A stretch of DNA of 40,231 nucleotides from an uncultured Pelagibacteraceae bacterium. GTDB lineage: Bacteria; Pseudomonadota; Alphaproteobacteria; Pelagibacterales; Pelagibacteraceae. The notes beneath the pieces are model-generated. The model made no database searches, was not told the DNA's origin, and worked only from the letters and a program-made list of their open reading frames with translations. Both the position numbers and the translations under genes were made by a program. Within the stretch, counting starts at the first letter, position 1; the number at the start of each line of letters is the position of its first letter. Positions 25,905-34,113 of the stretch are shown one piece after another. The DNA lies in the NCBI GenBank assembly GCA_902517615.1, contig CABYCY010000012.1, positions 1 through 40,231 on the forward strand. The letters are read 5' to 3'.

Positions 25905-26645
25905 CTAATTAATGGTTTTTTTAATTATATCAATAAATTTCTTTGAATTTTGTGATGCACCGCCCACTAAAAATCCATCTATGCCAGTAATAATTTTTAA
26001 TTTATCAATGTTGTTAATATTTACCGATCCACCATACAAAATTTTTGGAGATTTTTTACCAAATTTGCTTTTAATGAATGTAATTGATTTTTTTAAATCC
26101 TCAGATTTTGGAATTAAACCAGAGCCTATAGACCACACAGGCTCATAAGCTATAATTATATTTGATTTTTTTTTTATTGAACTTAATCCATTTTTTATTT
26201 GTTTGTCTAAAACTTTATTAGTCTTTTTATTTCTTTTTTCACTTAATGTTTCACCAATACAGAAAATAATTTTTAAACCTGATCTTATTGCGCTTTTAAT
26301 TTTTAAATTGATTAATTTATCATCCTCCCCTAATTGTCTATTTTCTGAGTGACCAATTACAACATATTTTGCACCAACGCTTTTAAGCATTCTAGAATTT
26401 ACTTGACCTGTGTAAGCTCCAAAGTCATAGCTGTGATGACAATTTTGAGCACCTACTTCTATTTTGGTTTTTTTAAGTCTTTTTGATAGAGGGCGAATTA
26501 AAGTGCTAGGTGGACAATAAATTAATCTAAGCTTATTTTTTTTAATATTTTTTGAAAACTTTATAACTTTATCAAGAGAATTAAGTGTTCTTAAATCGCC
26601 AAACATTTTCCAATTAGCGATAAAATACATATATTTATTTGTCAT
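25905..26645 (-). CDS. tpiA: Triosephosphate isomerase
   Basis: TpiA interconverts dihydroxyacetone phosphate and glyceraldehyde 3-phosphate. The 246-residue barrel has Asn11 and Lys13 (ANWKM), catalytic His99 (VIGHSENR), catalytic Glu168 (AYEPVWSIGSG) and the phosphate-binding YGGSVN and GFLVGGAS segments. The ATG at 26645 is taken as the start; the internal ATG five codons later is an alternative, because relatives often begin right before the I-x-x-NWKM strand. The gene opens the minus-strand group and is divergent from the ppiD-like gene with 56 bases between. Confidence 0.97.
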   Translation of the reverse strand: MTNKYMYFIANWKMFGDLRTLNSLDKVIKFSKNIKKNKLRLIYCPPSTLIRPLSKRLKKTKIEVGAQNCHHSYDFGAYTGQVNSRMLKSVGAKYVVIGHSENRQLGEDDKLINLKIKSAIRSGLKIIFCIGETLSEKRNKKTNKVLDKQIKNGLSSIKKKSNIIIAYEPVWSIGSGLIPKSEDLKKSITFIKSKFGKKSPKILYGGSVNINNIDKLKIITGIDGFLVGGASQNSKKFIDIIKKTIN

Positions 26646-26659
26646 AATTGACTTTTTAA

Positions 26660-26680
26660 TCTATAGATTTGTTTTTTACA
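26660..26680 (-). promoter_or_regulatory. Possible tpiA promoter
   Basis: On the minus strand a TATAGA -10-like hexamer (26660-26665) ends 14 bases before the tpiA ATG. A TTGATC box lies upstream of it, with a short spacer of about 15 bases. The 56-base divergent gap must serve tpiA and the ppiD-like gene together, so this is the likely place, but the match is modest. Confidence 0.3.
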
Positions 26681-26701
26681 GATCAATAAATTTATAACGC
26701 T

Positions 26702-28123
26702 ATGATTGAAAAAATTAAAAACCTAGGCTGGAAACAATTTGGTGGATTAGTTTTAATTGTAATAATTATTATTGCTTTTGGTTTCGGAGGTTTCGGAGGA
26801 GGATTTAGTACTAACAATCAAAACAACATAGCAAAAATAAACAAGACTAATGTAACCACTCAAGATTTTATGGATTATGTAAATCAAAGTGGAATTTCAG
26901 CGGATGCAATTCGAAATAACTTGGATAACAATATTATAGAAGAACTTTTATCGGGTTTAATATCAACAACACTGATTGATTTAGAAATAAAAGATTTCGA
27001 TATTTCAATTAATGAAAGAACAATTCTAAAGACAATTAAAGAAAATATAAATTTTCATGATGAGAGTGGAGTTTTCCAAAGAATTAAATATGAGAAATTT
27101 TTACTGTCAAATAACTTATCGGCTCCAATGTATGAATTAAAATTAAAGAATAAAGAGTTGCAGAAACATTTATTTGATTTTATTGGCGCAGGAACAATCA
27201 CGCCAAATTTTTTAATTGATAAAAAATTTGAAGAAAATAATAAAACTTTAGAGATTGAATATTTTGACATGGAAAATCTATATAAAATTAAAGAAGATTA
27301 TACTCAAACTGATATTCAAAAATTTATTGAAGAAAATAAAGATCAATTAAAGAGAGAATATATTGACTTTAAATATATAATCTTAAATCCAAAAAATTTA
27401 ATTGGTGGAGAGGAATTTAATCAAGAATTCTTTGATGAAATAGACAAAATTGAAAATAACATCTCTCAGGGTAATACGTTTAATTCTTTAGTAGAAAATT
27501 TAGACATTGATATTATTGAAGTAAATGAGTTTAGTCCTGATGGTAATGAACAGCAAAATGAAAATTTAATTTTTTCAAAAAGATCATCAAAGATAGATTT
27601 AATTGAAAGCGGAGATAATTTTTTACTTTATAATATTGAAAAAGAATACGAGAAAGCTCCAGATTTGAGTGATAAAAAAATAAATTCTGAATTAAGTGAA
27701 TTAGTATACCAAAAAGGTAAATTTGATTTTAATAGAAAAATTATTGAACAAATTCAAAATAAAAAATTTAACAACTCAAAATTTAATGAACTGATTGGTG
27801 ATAGTAGAGAATATGGTTCAATAAATTCAGTCAATGATAATGAGCTTTTTGAAATTAATTCTGTGAAAATGCTTTATGCATTACCAATAAACTCATTTGC
27901 TTTGGTTAATAGTAGTGAAAATAAAATTTATTTAGTTAAAATAACAGGTTCTAATAAAAATCTTTTTAATAAAGAAGATGATGATTATAAAAATTTTGCA
28001 AATAGTGAATTTACAAACACAAGAAAAAGTATTTTAGCTGCCTACGATCAATTGCTAACTAGTAAATATCAAGTACAATTAAATCAAAAAACTATTGATA
28101 GAGTTAAAAATTATTTCAAATGA
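26702..28123 (+). CDS. PpiD/SurA-like membrane-anchored periplasmic chaperone, short form
   Basis: The 473-residue protein has a cytoplasmic N-terminus, one membrane helix at about 14-30 (FGGLVLIVIIIIAFGFGG) with a glycine-rich exit, and a SurA_N/PpiD-type helical region following (NIAKINKTNVTTQDFMDYVNQ). PpiD proteins help newly exported outer-membrane proteins leave the Sec channel. The location divergent from tpiA and directly upstream of trpE is where alphaproteobacteria keep ppiD. Relatives are about 600 residues or more with a parvulin isomerase domain in the middle; here I cannot recognise parvulin motifs, and the shortfall is about the size of that domain. It probably acts as a chaperone only. 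The stop overlaps trpE by 4 bases. Confidence 0.75.
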   Translation: MIEKIKNLGWKQFGGLVLIVIIIIAFGFGGFGGGFSTNNQNNIAKINKTNVTTQDFMDYVNQSGISADAIRNNLDNNIIEELLSGLISTTLIDLEIKDFDISINERTILKTIKENINFHDESGVFQRIKYEKFLLSNNLSAPMYELKLKNKELQKHLFDFIGAGTITPNFLIDKKFEENNKTLEIEYFDMENLYKIKEDYTQTDIQKFIEENKDQLKREYIDFKYIILNPKNLIGGEEFNQEFFDEIDKIENNISQGNTFNSLVENLDIDIIEVNEFSPDGNEQQNENLIFSKRSSKIDLIESGDNFLLYNIEKEYEKAPDLSDKKINSELSELVYQKGKFDFNRKIIEQIQNKKFNNSKFNELIGDSREYGSINSVNDNELFEINSVKMLYALPINSFALVNSSENKIYLVKITGSNKNLFNKEDDDYKNFANSEFTNTRKSILAAYDQLLTSKYQVQLNQKTIDRVKNYFK

Positions 28124-29580
28124 TAATTAATCGAAGCTTCAAGGATTTTAAGTTTCGACACAGAAGCAAACAAAATCAAATAATTTATACATCAAAAAAA
28201 GTTAAAAATGATGACCAGGTTTTAAATTTAATTAACAATTTTTTAGAGGAAAAAAATAGCTTCATTTTTGAGTCTGTTGAAAAAGGTAAAATCAAAGGTA
28301 GATATACTATATTTGGAAAAAATCCTGATAAAATTTGGGAATTTAACAACAGTAACTCATACTTAATTCAAAATAATAAAAAAATAAAATTAGAAGATAA
28401 GCCAGATAAGTTAATCGAGAAAATAATTGAAAACTTTAGGTTTGAAACACCAAAAAATTTACCTAAAATTTGTTCTCTTATTTCAGGATATTTCTCGTAT
28501 GATTCAATTAGATATATAGAAAAAATTCCTAATAAATGTAAAAATGATCTTAACTTACCAGATGTAAGACTTTTGCGTCCCAGAACACTTGTTATTCATG
28601 ACAATTTAAAAAAAGAGATATTTTATATAAGTAACATTTTTAAAGATGAAAAAATAAAAAATTATCAAAAAAGATATGAAAATGTTAAAAGTGACTTATT
28701 TAAATTAATTATCCAGTCATCCATTAAAAATATTAATTCTAAAACAAATCAAAAACCTAAAACTATAAAAGTCAGATCAAATACATCTAAAAATAGATTC
28801 TTAACCATGGTTGATAAGGCTAAAAAATACATAAAATTAGGAGATATTTTTCAAGTTGTTTTAAGTCAAAGATTTGAAGCCAAATTAACAAAAAGACCAA
28901 TAGATATTTATAAAAAACTTAGGGTTACAAATCCCTCACCTTTTATGTTTTTCTTTAATTTCAATGATTTTCAAATCATTGGCGCTAGCCCAGAAATATT
29001 AGTGAGGCTAAGAGACAACAAAATTACAGTAAGACCTATTGCAGGAACAAGACCCAGAGGAAAAACATTAAAAGAAGATCATTTTTATGAAAAAGATCTT
29101 CTTAAAGACAAAAAAGAACTATCTGAACATTTAATGCTATTAGATTTAGGAAGAAATGATGCGGGAAAAGTTTCAAAAATTAATTCTGTAAAAGTAACTG
29201 AAAGTTTTATAATTGAAAAATACTCTCATGTAATGCATATAGTTTCCAATGTAGTTGGTGAATATAATAGAAAATTTTCAAAATTTAAATCGCTACTTGC
29301 AGGTTTTCCAGCCGGAACAGTTTCTGGTGCTCCTAAAATTAGAGCGATGGAAATAATAGATGAATTAGAAATATCTAAAAGAAAAGTTTACGCAGGAGGT
29401 ATTGGATATTTTTCAGCTAATGGAGAATTTGATACTTGTATAGCTTTAAGAACTGCAGTTGCTAAAAATAAAAAGTTTTATGTTCAAGCAGGAGCTGGGA
29501 TTGTTGCTGATAGTAAACCTAAAAATGAATACGAGGAAACAGTTAATAAAGCTAAAGCTTTAATTAACGCTTTAAGATAA
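28120..29580 (+). CDS. trpE: Anthranilate synthase component I
   Basis: TrpE converts chorismate to anthranilate with ammonia from TrpG, the first step of tryptophan synthesis. The 486 residues have an N-terminal regulatory domain with FIFESVEKGK (matching the LLES-type tryptophan-binding site) and a C-terminal chorismate-binding domain: DIFQVVLSQRFEA, GASPEILVRL, RPIAGTRPRGKT, LDLGRNDAGKVS, FPAGTVSGAPKIRAME, AGGIGYFSANGEFDTCIALRT and QAGAGIVADS. All active-site motifs are intact. It overlaps the ppiD-like gene by 4 bases and trpG by 1, so trp expression seems tied to the upstream chaperone gene. No leader peptide or attenuator can exist at this junction. Confidence 0.97.
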   Translation: MIINRSFKDFKFRHRSKQNQIIYTSKKVKNDDQVLNLINNFLEEKNSFIFESVEKGKIKGRYTIFGKNPDKIWEFNNSNSYLIQNNKKIKLEDKPDKLIEKIIENFRFETPKNLPKICSLISGYFSYDSIRYIEKIPNKCKNDLNLPDVRLLRPRTLVIHDNLKKEIFYISNIFKDEKIKNYQKRYENVKSDLFKLIIQSSIKNINSKTNQKPKTIKVRSNTSKNRFLTMVDKAKKYIKLGDIFQVVLSQRFEAKLTKRPIDIYKKLRVTNPSPFMFFFNFNDFQIIGASPEILVRLRDNKITVRPIAGTRPRGKTLKEDHFYEKDLLKDKKELSEHLMLLDLGRNDAGKVSKINSVKVTESFIIEKYSHVMHIVSNVVGEYNRKFSKFKSLLAGFPAGTVSGAPKIRAMEIIDELEISKRKVYAGGIGYFSANGEFDTCIALRTAVAKNKKFYVQAGAGIVADSKPKNEYEETVNKAKALINALR

Positions 29581-30146
29581 TGAAAATTTTATTAATAGAT
29601 AATTACGATAGTTTTACTTTTAATTTATATCATTATATATCCTCACTAAAAGTTAACGTTGATGTTGTGAGAAATGATAAGATTAATTCAAAAGATATTA
29701 TTAAAAAAAAATATCATAAAATTGTAATTTCACCAGGGCCTGGAAATCCTGATCAATCTGGAAATTGTATTAAAATATTAAAATCATTACATAAAGAATT
29801 ACCTTTTTTAGGTGTGTGTCTAGGACATCAAATTATTGGACAAGTTTTTGGTTCAAAAATTGTACAAGCAAAAAAATTAATGCATGGAAAAACTAGTAAA
29901 ATTAATTCAAAAAAAATCGGAATTTTAAAAAATCTTCCTAATACCTTTGAAGCAACCAGATATCACAGTTTAATAATTGATAAAAAATCATTATCTAATA
30001 ATCTAGAAATCACAGCCGAAACTGATGATGGCATAATAATGGGTGTGCAACATAAAAAATTCAATATTCATGGTGTACAATTCCACCCTGAAAGTATTAA
30101 AACTAAATTAGGGATTAAAATATTAAGAAACTTTATTAATTATTAA
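29580..30146 (+). CDS. trpG: Anthranilate synthase component II (glutamine amidotransferase)
   Basis: TrpG releases ammonia from glutamine for TrpE. The 188-residue class I amidotransferase has nucleophile Cys80 (GVCLGHQ), His169 and Glu171 (GVQFHPES), the N-terminal LLIDNYDSFTFNL and the oxyanion segment SPGPGNPDQSG. MHGKTS at 101-106 agrees with TrpG/PabA proteins. The ATG overlaps the trpE stop by one base (TAATG). The protein could also serve aminodeoxychorismate synthase in folate synthesis, as single TrpG/PabA proteins often do; this is inference, since pabB is not in the window. Confidence 0.96.
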   Translation: MKILLIDNYDSFTFNLYHYISSLKVNVDVVRNDKINSKDIIKKKYHKIVISPGPGNPDQSGNCIKILKSLHKELPFLGVCLGHQIIGQVFGSKIVQAKKLMHGKTSKINSKKIGILKNLPNTFEATRYHSLIIDKKSLSNNLEITAETDDGIIMGVQHKKFNIHGVQFHPESIKTKLGIKILRNFINY

Positions 30147-30150
30147 ACTA

Positions 30151-31143
30151 ATGGAACCATTTTTAGAAAAACTTAAAAAAAATCAAGATTTAACTTTTGA
30201 AGAGAGTAAATCAGCATTTGAAACTCTCATGACCGGTAAGGCTAGTGAAGACCAGATTTATAAATTTTTAACATTATTATCTAAAAAAGGTGAGGTTTCT
30301 GAGGAAATAGCTGGTGGTGTTTATGTATTAAGAGATAAATCTAAAAGAGTAAATGTTAACGATTGCATCGACACATGCGGGACAGGCGGTGATGGAATGA
30401 ATACTCTTAATATATCAACAGCATCGGCAATACTTTTATCTAGCATGGGTATAAAGGTAGCTAAACATGGAAATAAGGCTGTCTCATCTAAATGTGGATC
30501 TGGAGATGTCTTAGAAGCTCTTAAAATCAAGATTGATTTAGAGCCTAATGACATAGAAAAAGTAATCAACAATAATAACTTTGGTTTTATGTTTGCACCA
30601 AATTATCATAGTGCAATGAGGTTTGTAGGGCCTGTTAGAAAAAAAATTGGAAAAAGAACTATTTTTAATATGATCGGCCCTTTAAGTAATCCTGCACTTG
30701 TAACAAGGCAGGTAGTTGGTGTTTTTGATAAAAAATTATTAAAAATTTTTGCTCATGGGCTTAAAAATTTAAATATAAAATTTGCATGGATAGTCAATAG
30801 TGAAGATGGATTAGATGAAATATCACCATATGCAAAAACAAATGTTATGCAATTAAAAGAAGGTCATATTTCAGAAATTATTATTGATCCAAAATCTTTA
30901 AATGTTAATGCAGAAAAATTCGAAAACTTAATTGGTGATGATGCCAAATTTAATGCAGAAAAAATGACTGATATATTTAAAGGTAAAGATAATGATTTTT
31001 CTAAAGCTGTATGTTTAAATGCAGCAGCTGGATTAATTGTTGGAGAAAAATTTTTGAAATTTTCTGAGGCTTACAATCATGCACGTGAGCACATTTTATC
31101 TGGTAAAACTTTTCAACATTTAGAAAAAATTCAAAATGTCTGA
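30151..31143 (+). CDS. trpD: Anthranilate phosphoribosyltransferase
   Basis: TrpD transfers the phosphoribosyl group from PRPP to anthranilate. The 330 residues show the glycine-rich PRPP loop DTCGTGGDGMNTLNIS near 69-84, KHGNKAVSSKCGSGDVLEAL at about 108-127, and RTIFNMIGPLSNPA at about 170-183. The N-terminal helical domain begins MEPFLEKLKKNQDLTFEES. The gene starts 4 bases after trpG and overlaps trpC by 8 bases. Confidence 0.97.
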   Translation: MEPFLEKLKKNQDLTFEESKSAFETLMTGKASEDQIYKFLTLLSKKGEVSEEIAGGVYVLRDKSKRVNVNDCIDTCGTGGDGMNTLNISTASAILLSSMGIKVAKHGNKAVSSKCGSGDVLEALKIKIDLEPNDIEKVINNNNFGFMFAPNYHSAMRFVGPVRKKIGKRTIFNMIGPLSNPALVTRQVVGVFDKKLLKIFAHGLKNLNIKFAWIVNSEDGLDEISPYAKTNVMQLKEGHISEIIIDPKSLNVNAEKFENLIGDDAKFNAEKMTDIFKGKDNDFSKAVCLNAAAGLIVGEKFLKFSEAYNHAREHILSGKTFQHLEKIQNV

Positions 31144-31927
31144 AAATATACTAGAAAAAATAATTAATAAAAAAATTGAAAAAATTGACAATCTTAAAAA
31201 ATCTACAGATTTAAAATCATTAAATGAATTAATTAATCAAAATAATAATTACATTAATTTTAAAAAAAAAATTGAAGATAATTTAAAGAATGACAAAACA
31301 TCAATTATTGCTGAAATTAAAAAAGCAAGTCCATCAGCAGGTATAATAATTAAAGATTATAACCCTGTAGAAATTGCTAAAATTTATAACAAAAATAAAG
31401 CAACTTGCCTTTCTGTATTAACAGAAGAAGATTTTTTTTTAGGAAACCTAACTCATATTAGTAAAATAAAAGACAAAATTAATTTACCAATTCTATGTAA
31501 AGATTTTTTTATAGATAAATTTCAAATACCTTTGGCTAAGAGTTATGGTGCAGACGCAATTTTAATTATTCTCGCTGGTGTTTCTGATAATCTTGCAAAT
31601 GAATTATATGAAGAAGCTTTGAAATTTAACATGTCTGTTATAGTCGAGGTTCACACGGTTGAAGAAGCAGAAAAAGCTCTAAATTTTAAGGAAGCTCTGA
31701 TTGGCATAAATAACAGAAATCTAAAAACGCTTAAAACAAACATTAATACAACCTATGATATTTATGATATTCTAAAAAATTATGATGGACCTTTGATTTC
31801 AGAAAGTGGAATTAAAACAAAAGAAGAGTTATTAGATTTAAATAAAAAAACTTCCATAAATACTTTTTTAATTGGTGAATCACTTTTGAAAAATTTAGAT
31901 AAAAATTCTATTTTTACCGTTTTATAA
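31136..31927 (+). CDS. trpC: Indole-3-glycerol phosphate synthase
   Basis: TrpC closes the indole ring from carboxyphenylaminodeoxyribulose phosphate. The 263-residue barrel has IIAEIKKASPSAG with its catalytic lysine and serine pair, LPILCKDFFIDKFQI, AILIILAG, VEVHTVEEAEKAL, IGINNRNLKT and ISESGIKT, all as in the family. The start lies within the trpD 3' end (8-base overlap). trpF, trpB and trpA are not in the window, so the pathway is split in this genome as in many alphaproteobacteria. Confidence 0.97.
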   Translation: MSENILEKIINKKIEKIDNLKKSTDLKSLNELINQNNNYINFKKKIEDNLKNDKTSIIAEIKKASPSAGIIIKDYNPVEIAKIYNKNKATCLSVLTEEDFFLGNLTHISKIKDKINLPILCKDFFIDKFQIPLAKSYGADAILIILAGVSDNLANELYEEALKFNMSVIVEVHTVEEAEKALNFKEALIGINNRNLKTLKTNINTTYDIYDILKNYDGPLISESGIKTKEELLDLNKKTSINTFLIGESLLKNLDKNSIFTVL

Positions 31928-31976
31928 TCAAATAAACCTTTATATTGCTTACTTTTTTTCTATTGTTTGTTTAAAA

Positions 31977-31991
31977 GAACTTTTATAGAAC
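31977..31991 (-). promoter_or_regulatory. LexA box, perfect alphaproteobacterial consensus
   Basis: GAAC-TTTTATA-GAAC on the plus strand is GTTC-N7-GTTC on the minus strand, the direct-repeat operator known for alphaproteobacterial LexA. It ends 24 bases before the lexA ATG. Autoregulation of lexA through this site is the expected reading. Confidence 0.85.
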
Positions 31992-31998
31992 ATTGTTT

Positions 31999-32013
31999 GT
32001 ACGATATTTGTTC
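31999..32013 (+). promoter_or_regulatory. Second, near-consensus LexA box
   Basis: GTAC-GATATTT-GTTC differs from GTTC-N7-GTTC by one base and is in the opposite orientation to the first box. It ends 2 bases before the lexA ATG, where a Shine-Dalgarno sequence would normally be. It could tighten repression together with the box at 31977-31991. Confidence 0.6.
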
Positions 32014-32015
32014 TT

Positions 32016-32693
32016 ATGCTTACAAAAAAACAAAAAAACTTACTTTTATTTATCAACAAGAAGTTGAGAAGTTCAGGTGTATCTCCTTCTTATGAAGAAA
32101 TGAAGCAATCACTTAACCTGAAATCAAAATCAGGTATTCACAGGTTAATAAGTGCTTTAGAAGAAAGAGGTTTTATTAAAAGATTAGCTCATAAAGCAAG
32201 AGCATTAGAAGTAATTAAATTGCCAGAGACAGCTTCGGCAAATGATATTTACAATAGTTTTTCACCTAGTGTAATAAAAGGTGGTTTAGATGAGGAACAA
32301 ATAAATTCAGATGAAATGGAAATTCCAGTACTTGGAAAAATAGCTGCAGGTACTCCTGTAGAAGCAATTCAAAATGAAGTTTCTAGAATTCCATTACCAA
32401 ATAATTTAGAAAAAAATGGTGACTATTTTGGTTTAAAAGTCCAAGGTGATTCTATGGTTGAAGCTGGAATACATGAGGGTGACACAGTAATAATTAAAAG
32501 AACAGACACTGCAGATAATGGAAAAATTGTAGTTGCTTTAATTGATGAGCATGAAGCAATGTTAAAAAGAATACGTAAAAAAGGTAAAGTAGTTGCACTT
32601 GAAAGTGCAAATAGAAATTATGAAACTAAGATATTTGGTCCAGATAGGGTAAAAGTTCAGGGCGTTTTAGTATCTTTATATAGAAACTTCTAA
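32016..32693 (+). CDS. lexA: LexA repressor
   Basis: LexA represses the SOS genes and cleaves itself when stimulated by RecA on single-stranded DNA. The 225 residues have the alphaproteobacterial N-terminal winged helix-turn-helix (KSKSGIHRLISALEERGFI at about 37-55), a cleavage site Ala111-Gly112 (IAAGTP), catalytic Ser146 (GDSMVEAG) and Lys184 (AMLKRI). All residues needed for self-cleavage are present. The start MLTKKQKNLLLFI is the canonical one for this family and agrees with the position of the two LexA boxes. gltX follows 22 bases downstream and may be co-transcribed, which would put a tRNA synthetase partly under SOS control. Confidence 0.97.
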   Translation: MLTKKQKNLLLFINKKLRSSGVSPSYEEMKQSLNLKSKSGIHRLISALEERGFIKRLAHKARALEVIKLPETASANDIYNSFSPSVIKGGLDEEQINSDEMEIPVLGKIAAGTPVEAIQNEVSRIPLPNNLEKNGDYFGLKVQGDSMVEAGIHEGDTVIIKRTDTADNGKIVVALIDEHEAMLKRIRKKGKVVALESANRNYETKIFGPDRVKVQGVLVSLYRNF

Positions 32694-32715
32694 GAAAATA
32701 GTCTAAACATCACTG

Positions 32716-34113
32716 ATGTCAAAAGTAGCAACACGTTTTGCTCCTTCACCTACAGGAGCTCTTCATATTGGAGGTGTACGTACTGCCCTATTTAATTGGC
32801 TTTATTCAAAAAATCAAAATGGAACTTTTCATTTAAGAATTGAAGACACAGATAAGGAAAGATCCAAAGAAGAACATAAAATACAGATTATAAAATCTTT
32901 AAAATGGATTGGAATAGAACATGATGGAGATGAATATATACAATCAACAAAAATCAATGACCATATTAATATAGCAAATGAATTATTGAAAAATGGTCAT
33001 GCTTATAAATGCTATTGTTCAACAGAAGAGATTGAAGAACAAAAGAAAAGAGCTAGGCAAAAAAAAATGCCTTATATCTATAATAGAAAATGGAGAGATA
33101 AAGATGAAAAAGATGCTCCAATAGATGTAAAACCAGTAATTAGGTTTAAAAGCAAAATTGAAGGAAATTACATTCTTAAAGATTTAGTACAAGGAAATGT
33201 TGAAATTGAAAATAATACGATTGAAGATTTTATAATTTTAAGAAATGATGGAACACCGACATACAATTTATCTGTAACAGTAGACGATCATCAAATGGGT
33301 ATGACACATATTATTAGAGGTGACGATCATAAAATAAATACATTCAAACAAATTCAAATATATTTAGCTATGGCGTGGGAGGTTCCTCAATTTGCTCACA
33401 TTCCATTAATCCATACTATAGAGGGAAAAAAGCTTTCAAAAAGAGATAACGCATCAACTCTAGATGACTACTCAAAAATAGGAATAATGCCTGATGCTTT
33501 AAGAAATTATCTACTTAGACTAGGATGGTCTTATAAGGATAAGGAGATATTTACTTTAGATGAAAGTATCAAATTTTTTAATTTAGCGGGTATAGGAAAA
33601 TCTCCATCAAAATTAGATAAAAACCGTATTTTATCAATGAATGAACATTATATCAAAACTATTGAAGAGGAGGATCTTTATAACAATCTTGTGAAATATT
33701 GTGAAATTTATAAAGAAAAAATAAATCCTCAAAAAGAGTCAAAAATAAAATCATCATTATCTTTTTTAAAAAACAAAGCAAAAACCTTAGAAGATATATT
33801 TAATAACGCAAAATATATCATAATTGATGAAGTAAAATTTAATGAAGATGATTTAAAATTAATTGATGAAAAAGCAAAAAAAATAATAAATGAGTTCCAA
33901 AATAAAATTAATAAATTGGAAAATTTAAGTAGAGATAATTTAGAACCTATAATTAATAATTTAATAGAGAAACACGAAACAAATTTTAAAGGTGTTGGTC
34001 AACCATTAAGAGTAGCTTTAACAGGATCTAAATTTGGACCTGGATTGTATGATATTGTCATATCTTTAGGTAAGAGTGATGTTGAAAAAAGATTAGGAAA
34101 GATACTTGAGTAA
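32716..34113 (+). CDS. gltX: Glutamate--tRNA ligase
   Basis: This class I synthetase charges tRNA-Glu (and possibly tRNA-Gln, in organisms using the amidotransferase route). The 465 residues have the HIGH-type motif HIGG at 17-20 in PSPTGALHIGGVRTALFNWLY, EDTDKERS, LRNDGTPTYNLSVTVDDH, IIRGDDH and the KMSKS-type loop KKLSKRD. The C-terminal anticodon-binding domain ends with GVGQPLRVALTGSKFGPGLYDIV. The 3' end overlaps the converging lpxB by 21 bases. In relatives gltA often follows gltX; here it does not. Confidence 0.97.
   Translation: MSKVATRFAPSPTGALHIGGVRTALFNWLYSKNQNGTFHLRIEDTDKERSKEEHKIQIIKSLKWIGIEHDGDEYIQSTKINDHINIANELLKNGHAYKCYCSTEEIEEQKKRARQKKMPYIYNRKWRDKDEKDAPIDVKPVIRFKSKIEGNYILKDLVQGNVEIENNTIEDFIILRNDGTPTYNLSVTVDDHQMGMTHIIRGDDHKINTFKQIQIYLAMAWEVPQFAHIPLIHTIEGKKLSKRDNASTLDDYSKIGIMPDALRNYLLRLGWSYKDKEIFTLDESIKFFNLAGIGKSPSKLDKNRILSMNEHYIKTIEEEDLYNNLVKYCEIYKEKINPQKESKIKSSLSFLKNKAKTLEDIFNNAKYIIIDEVKFNEDDLKLIDEKAKKIINEFQNKINKLENLSRDNLEPIINNLIEKHETNFKGVGQPLRVALTGSKFGPGLYDIVISLGKSDVEKRLGKILE

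Larger units (their letters stand above)
31928..32015 (+). promoter_or_regulatory. lexA promoter region
   Basis: The 88 bases between trpC and lexA hold two LexA-type boxes near the start codon. TTGCTT (31945-31950) and TTGTTT (31963-31968) are possible -35 boxes, and TATAGA (31984-31989) inside the first LexA box is a possible -10, so binding would block the polymerase. No Shine-Dalgarno sequence is visible before the lexA ATG. No terminator for the trp genes is visible. Confidence 0.5.

Noticed and set aside
28090..28130. Tryptophan leader peptide or attenuator before trpE
   Set aside because: trpE overlaps the preceding gene by 4 bases, so there is no leader region.
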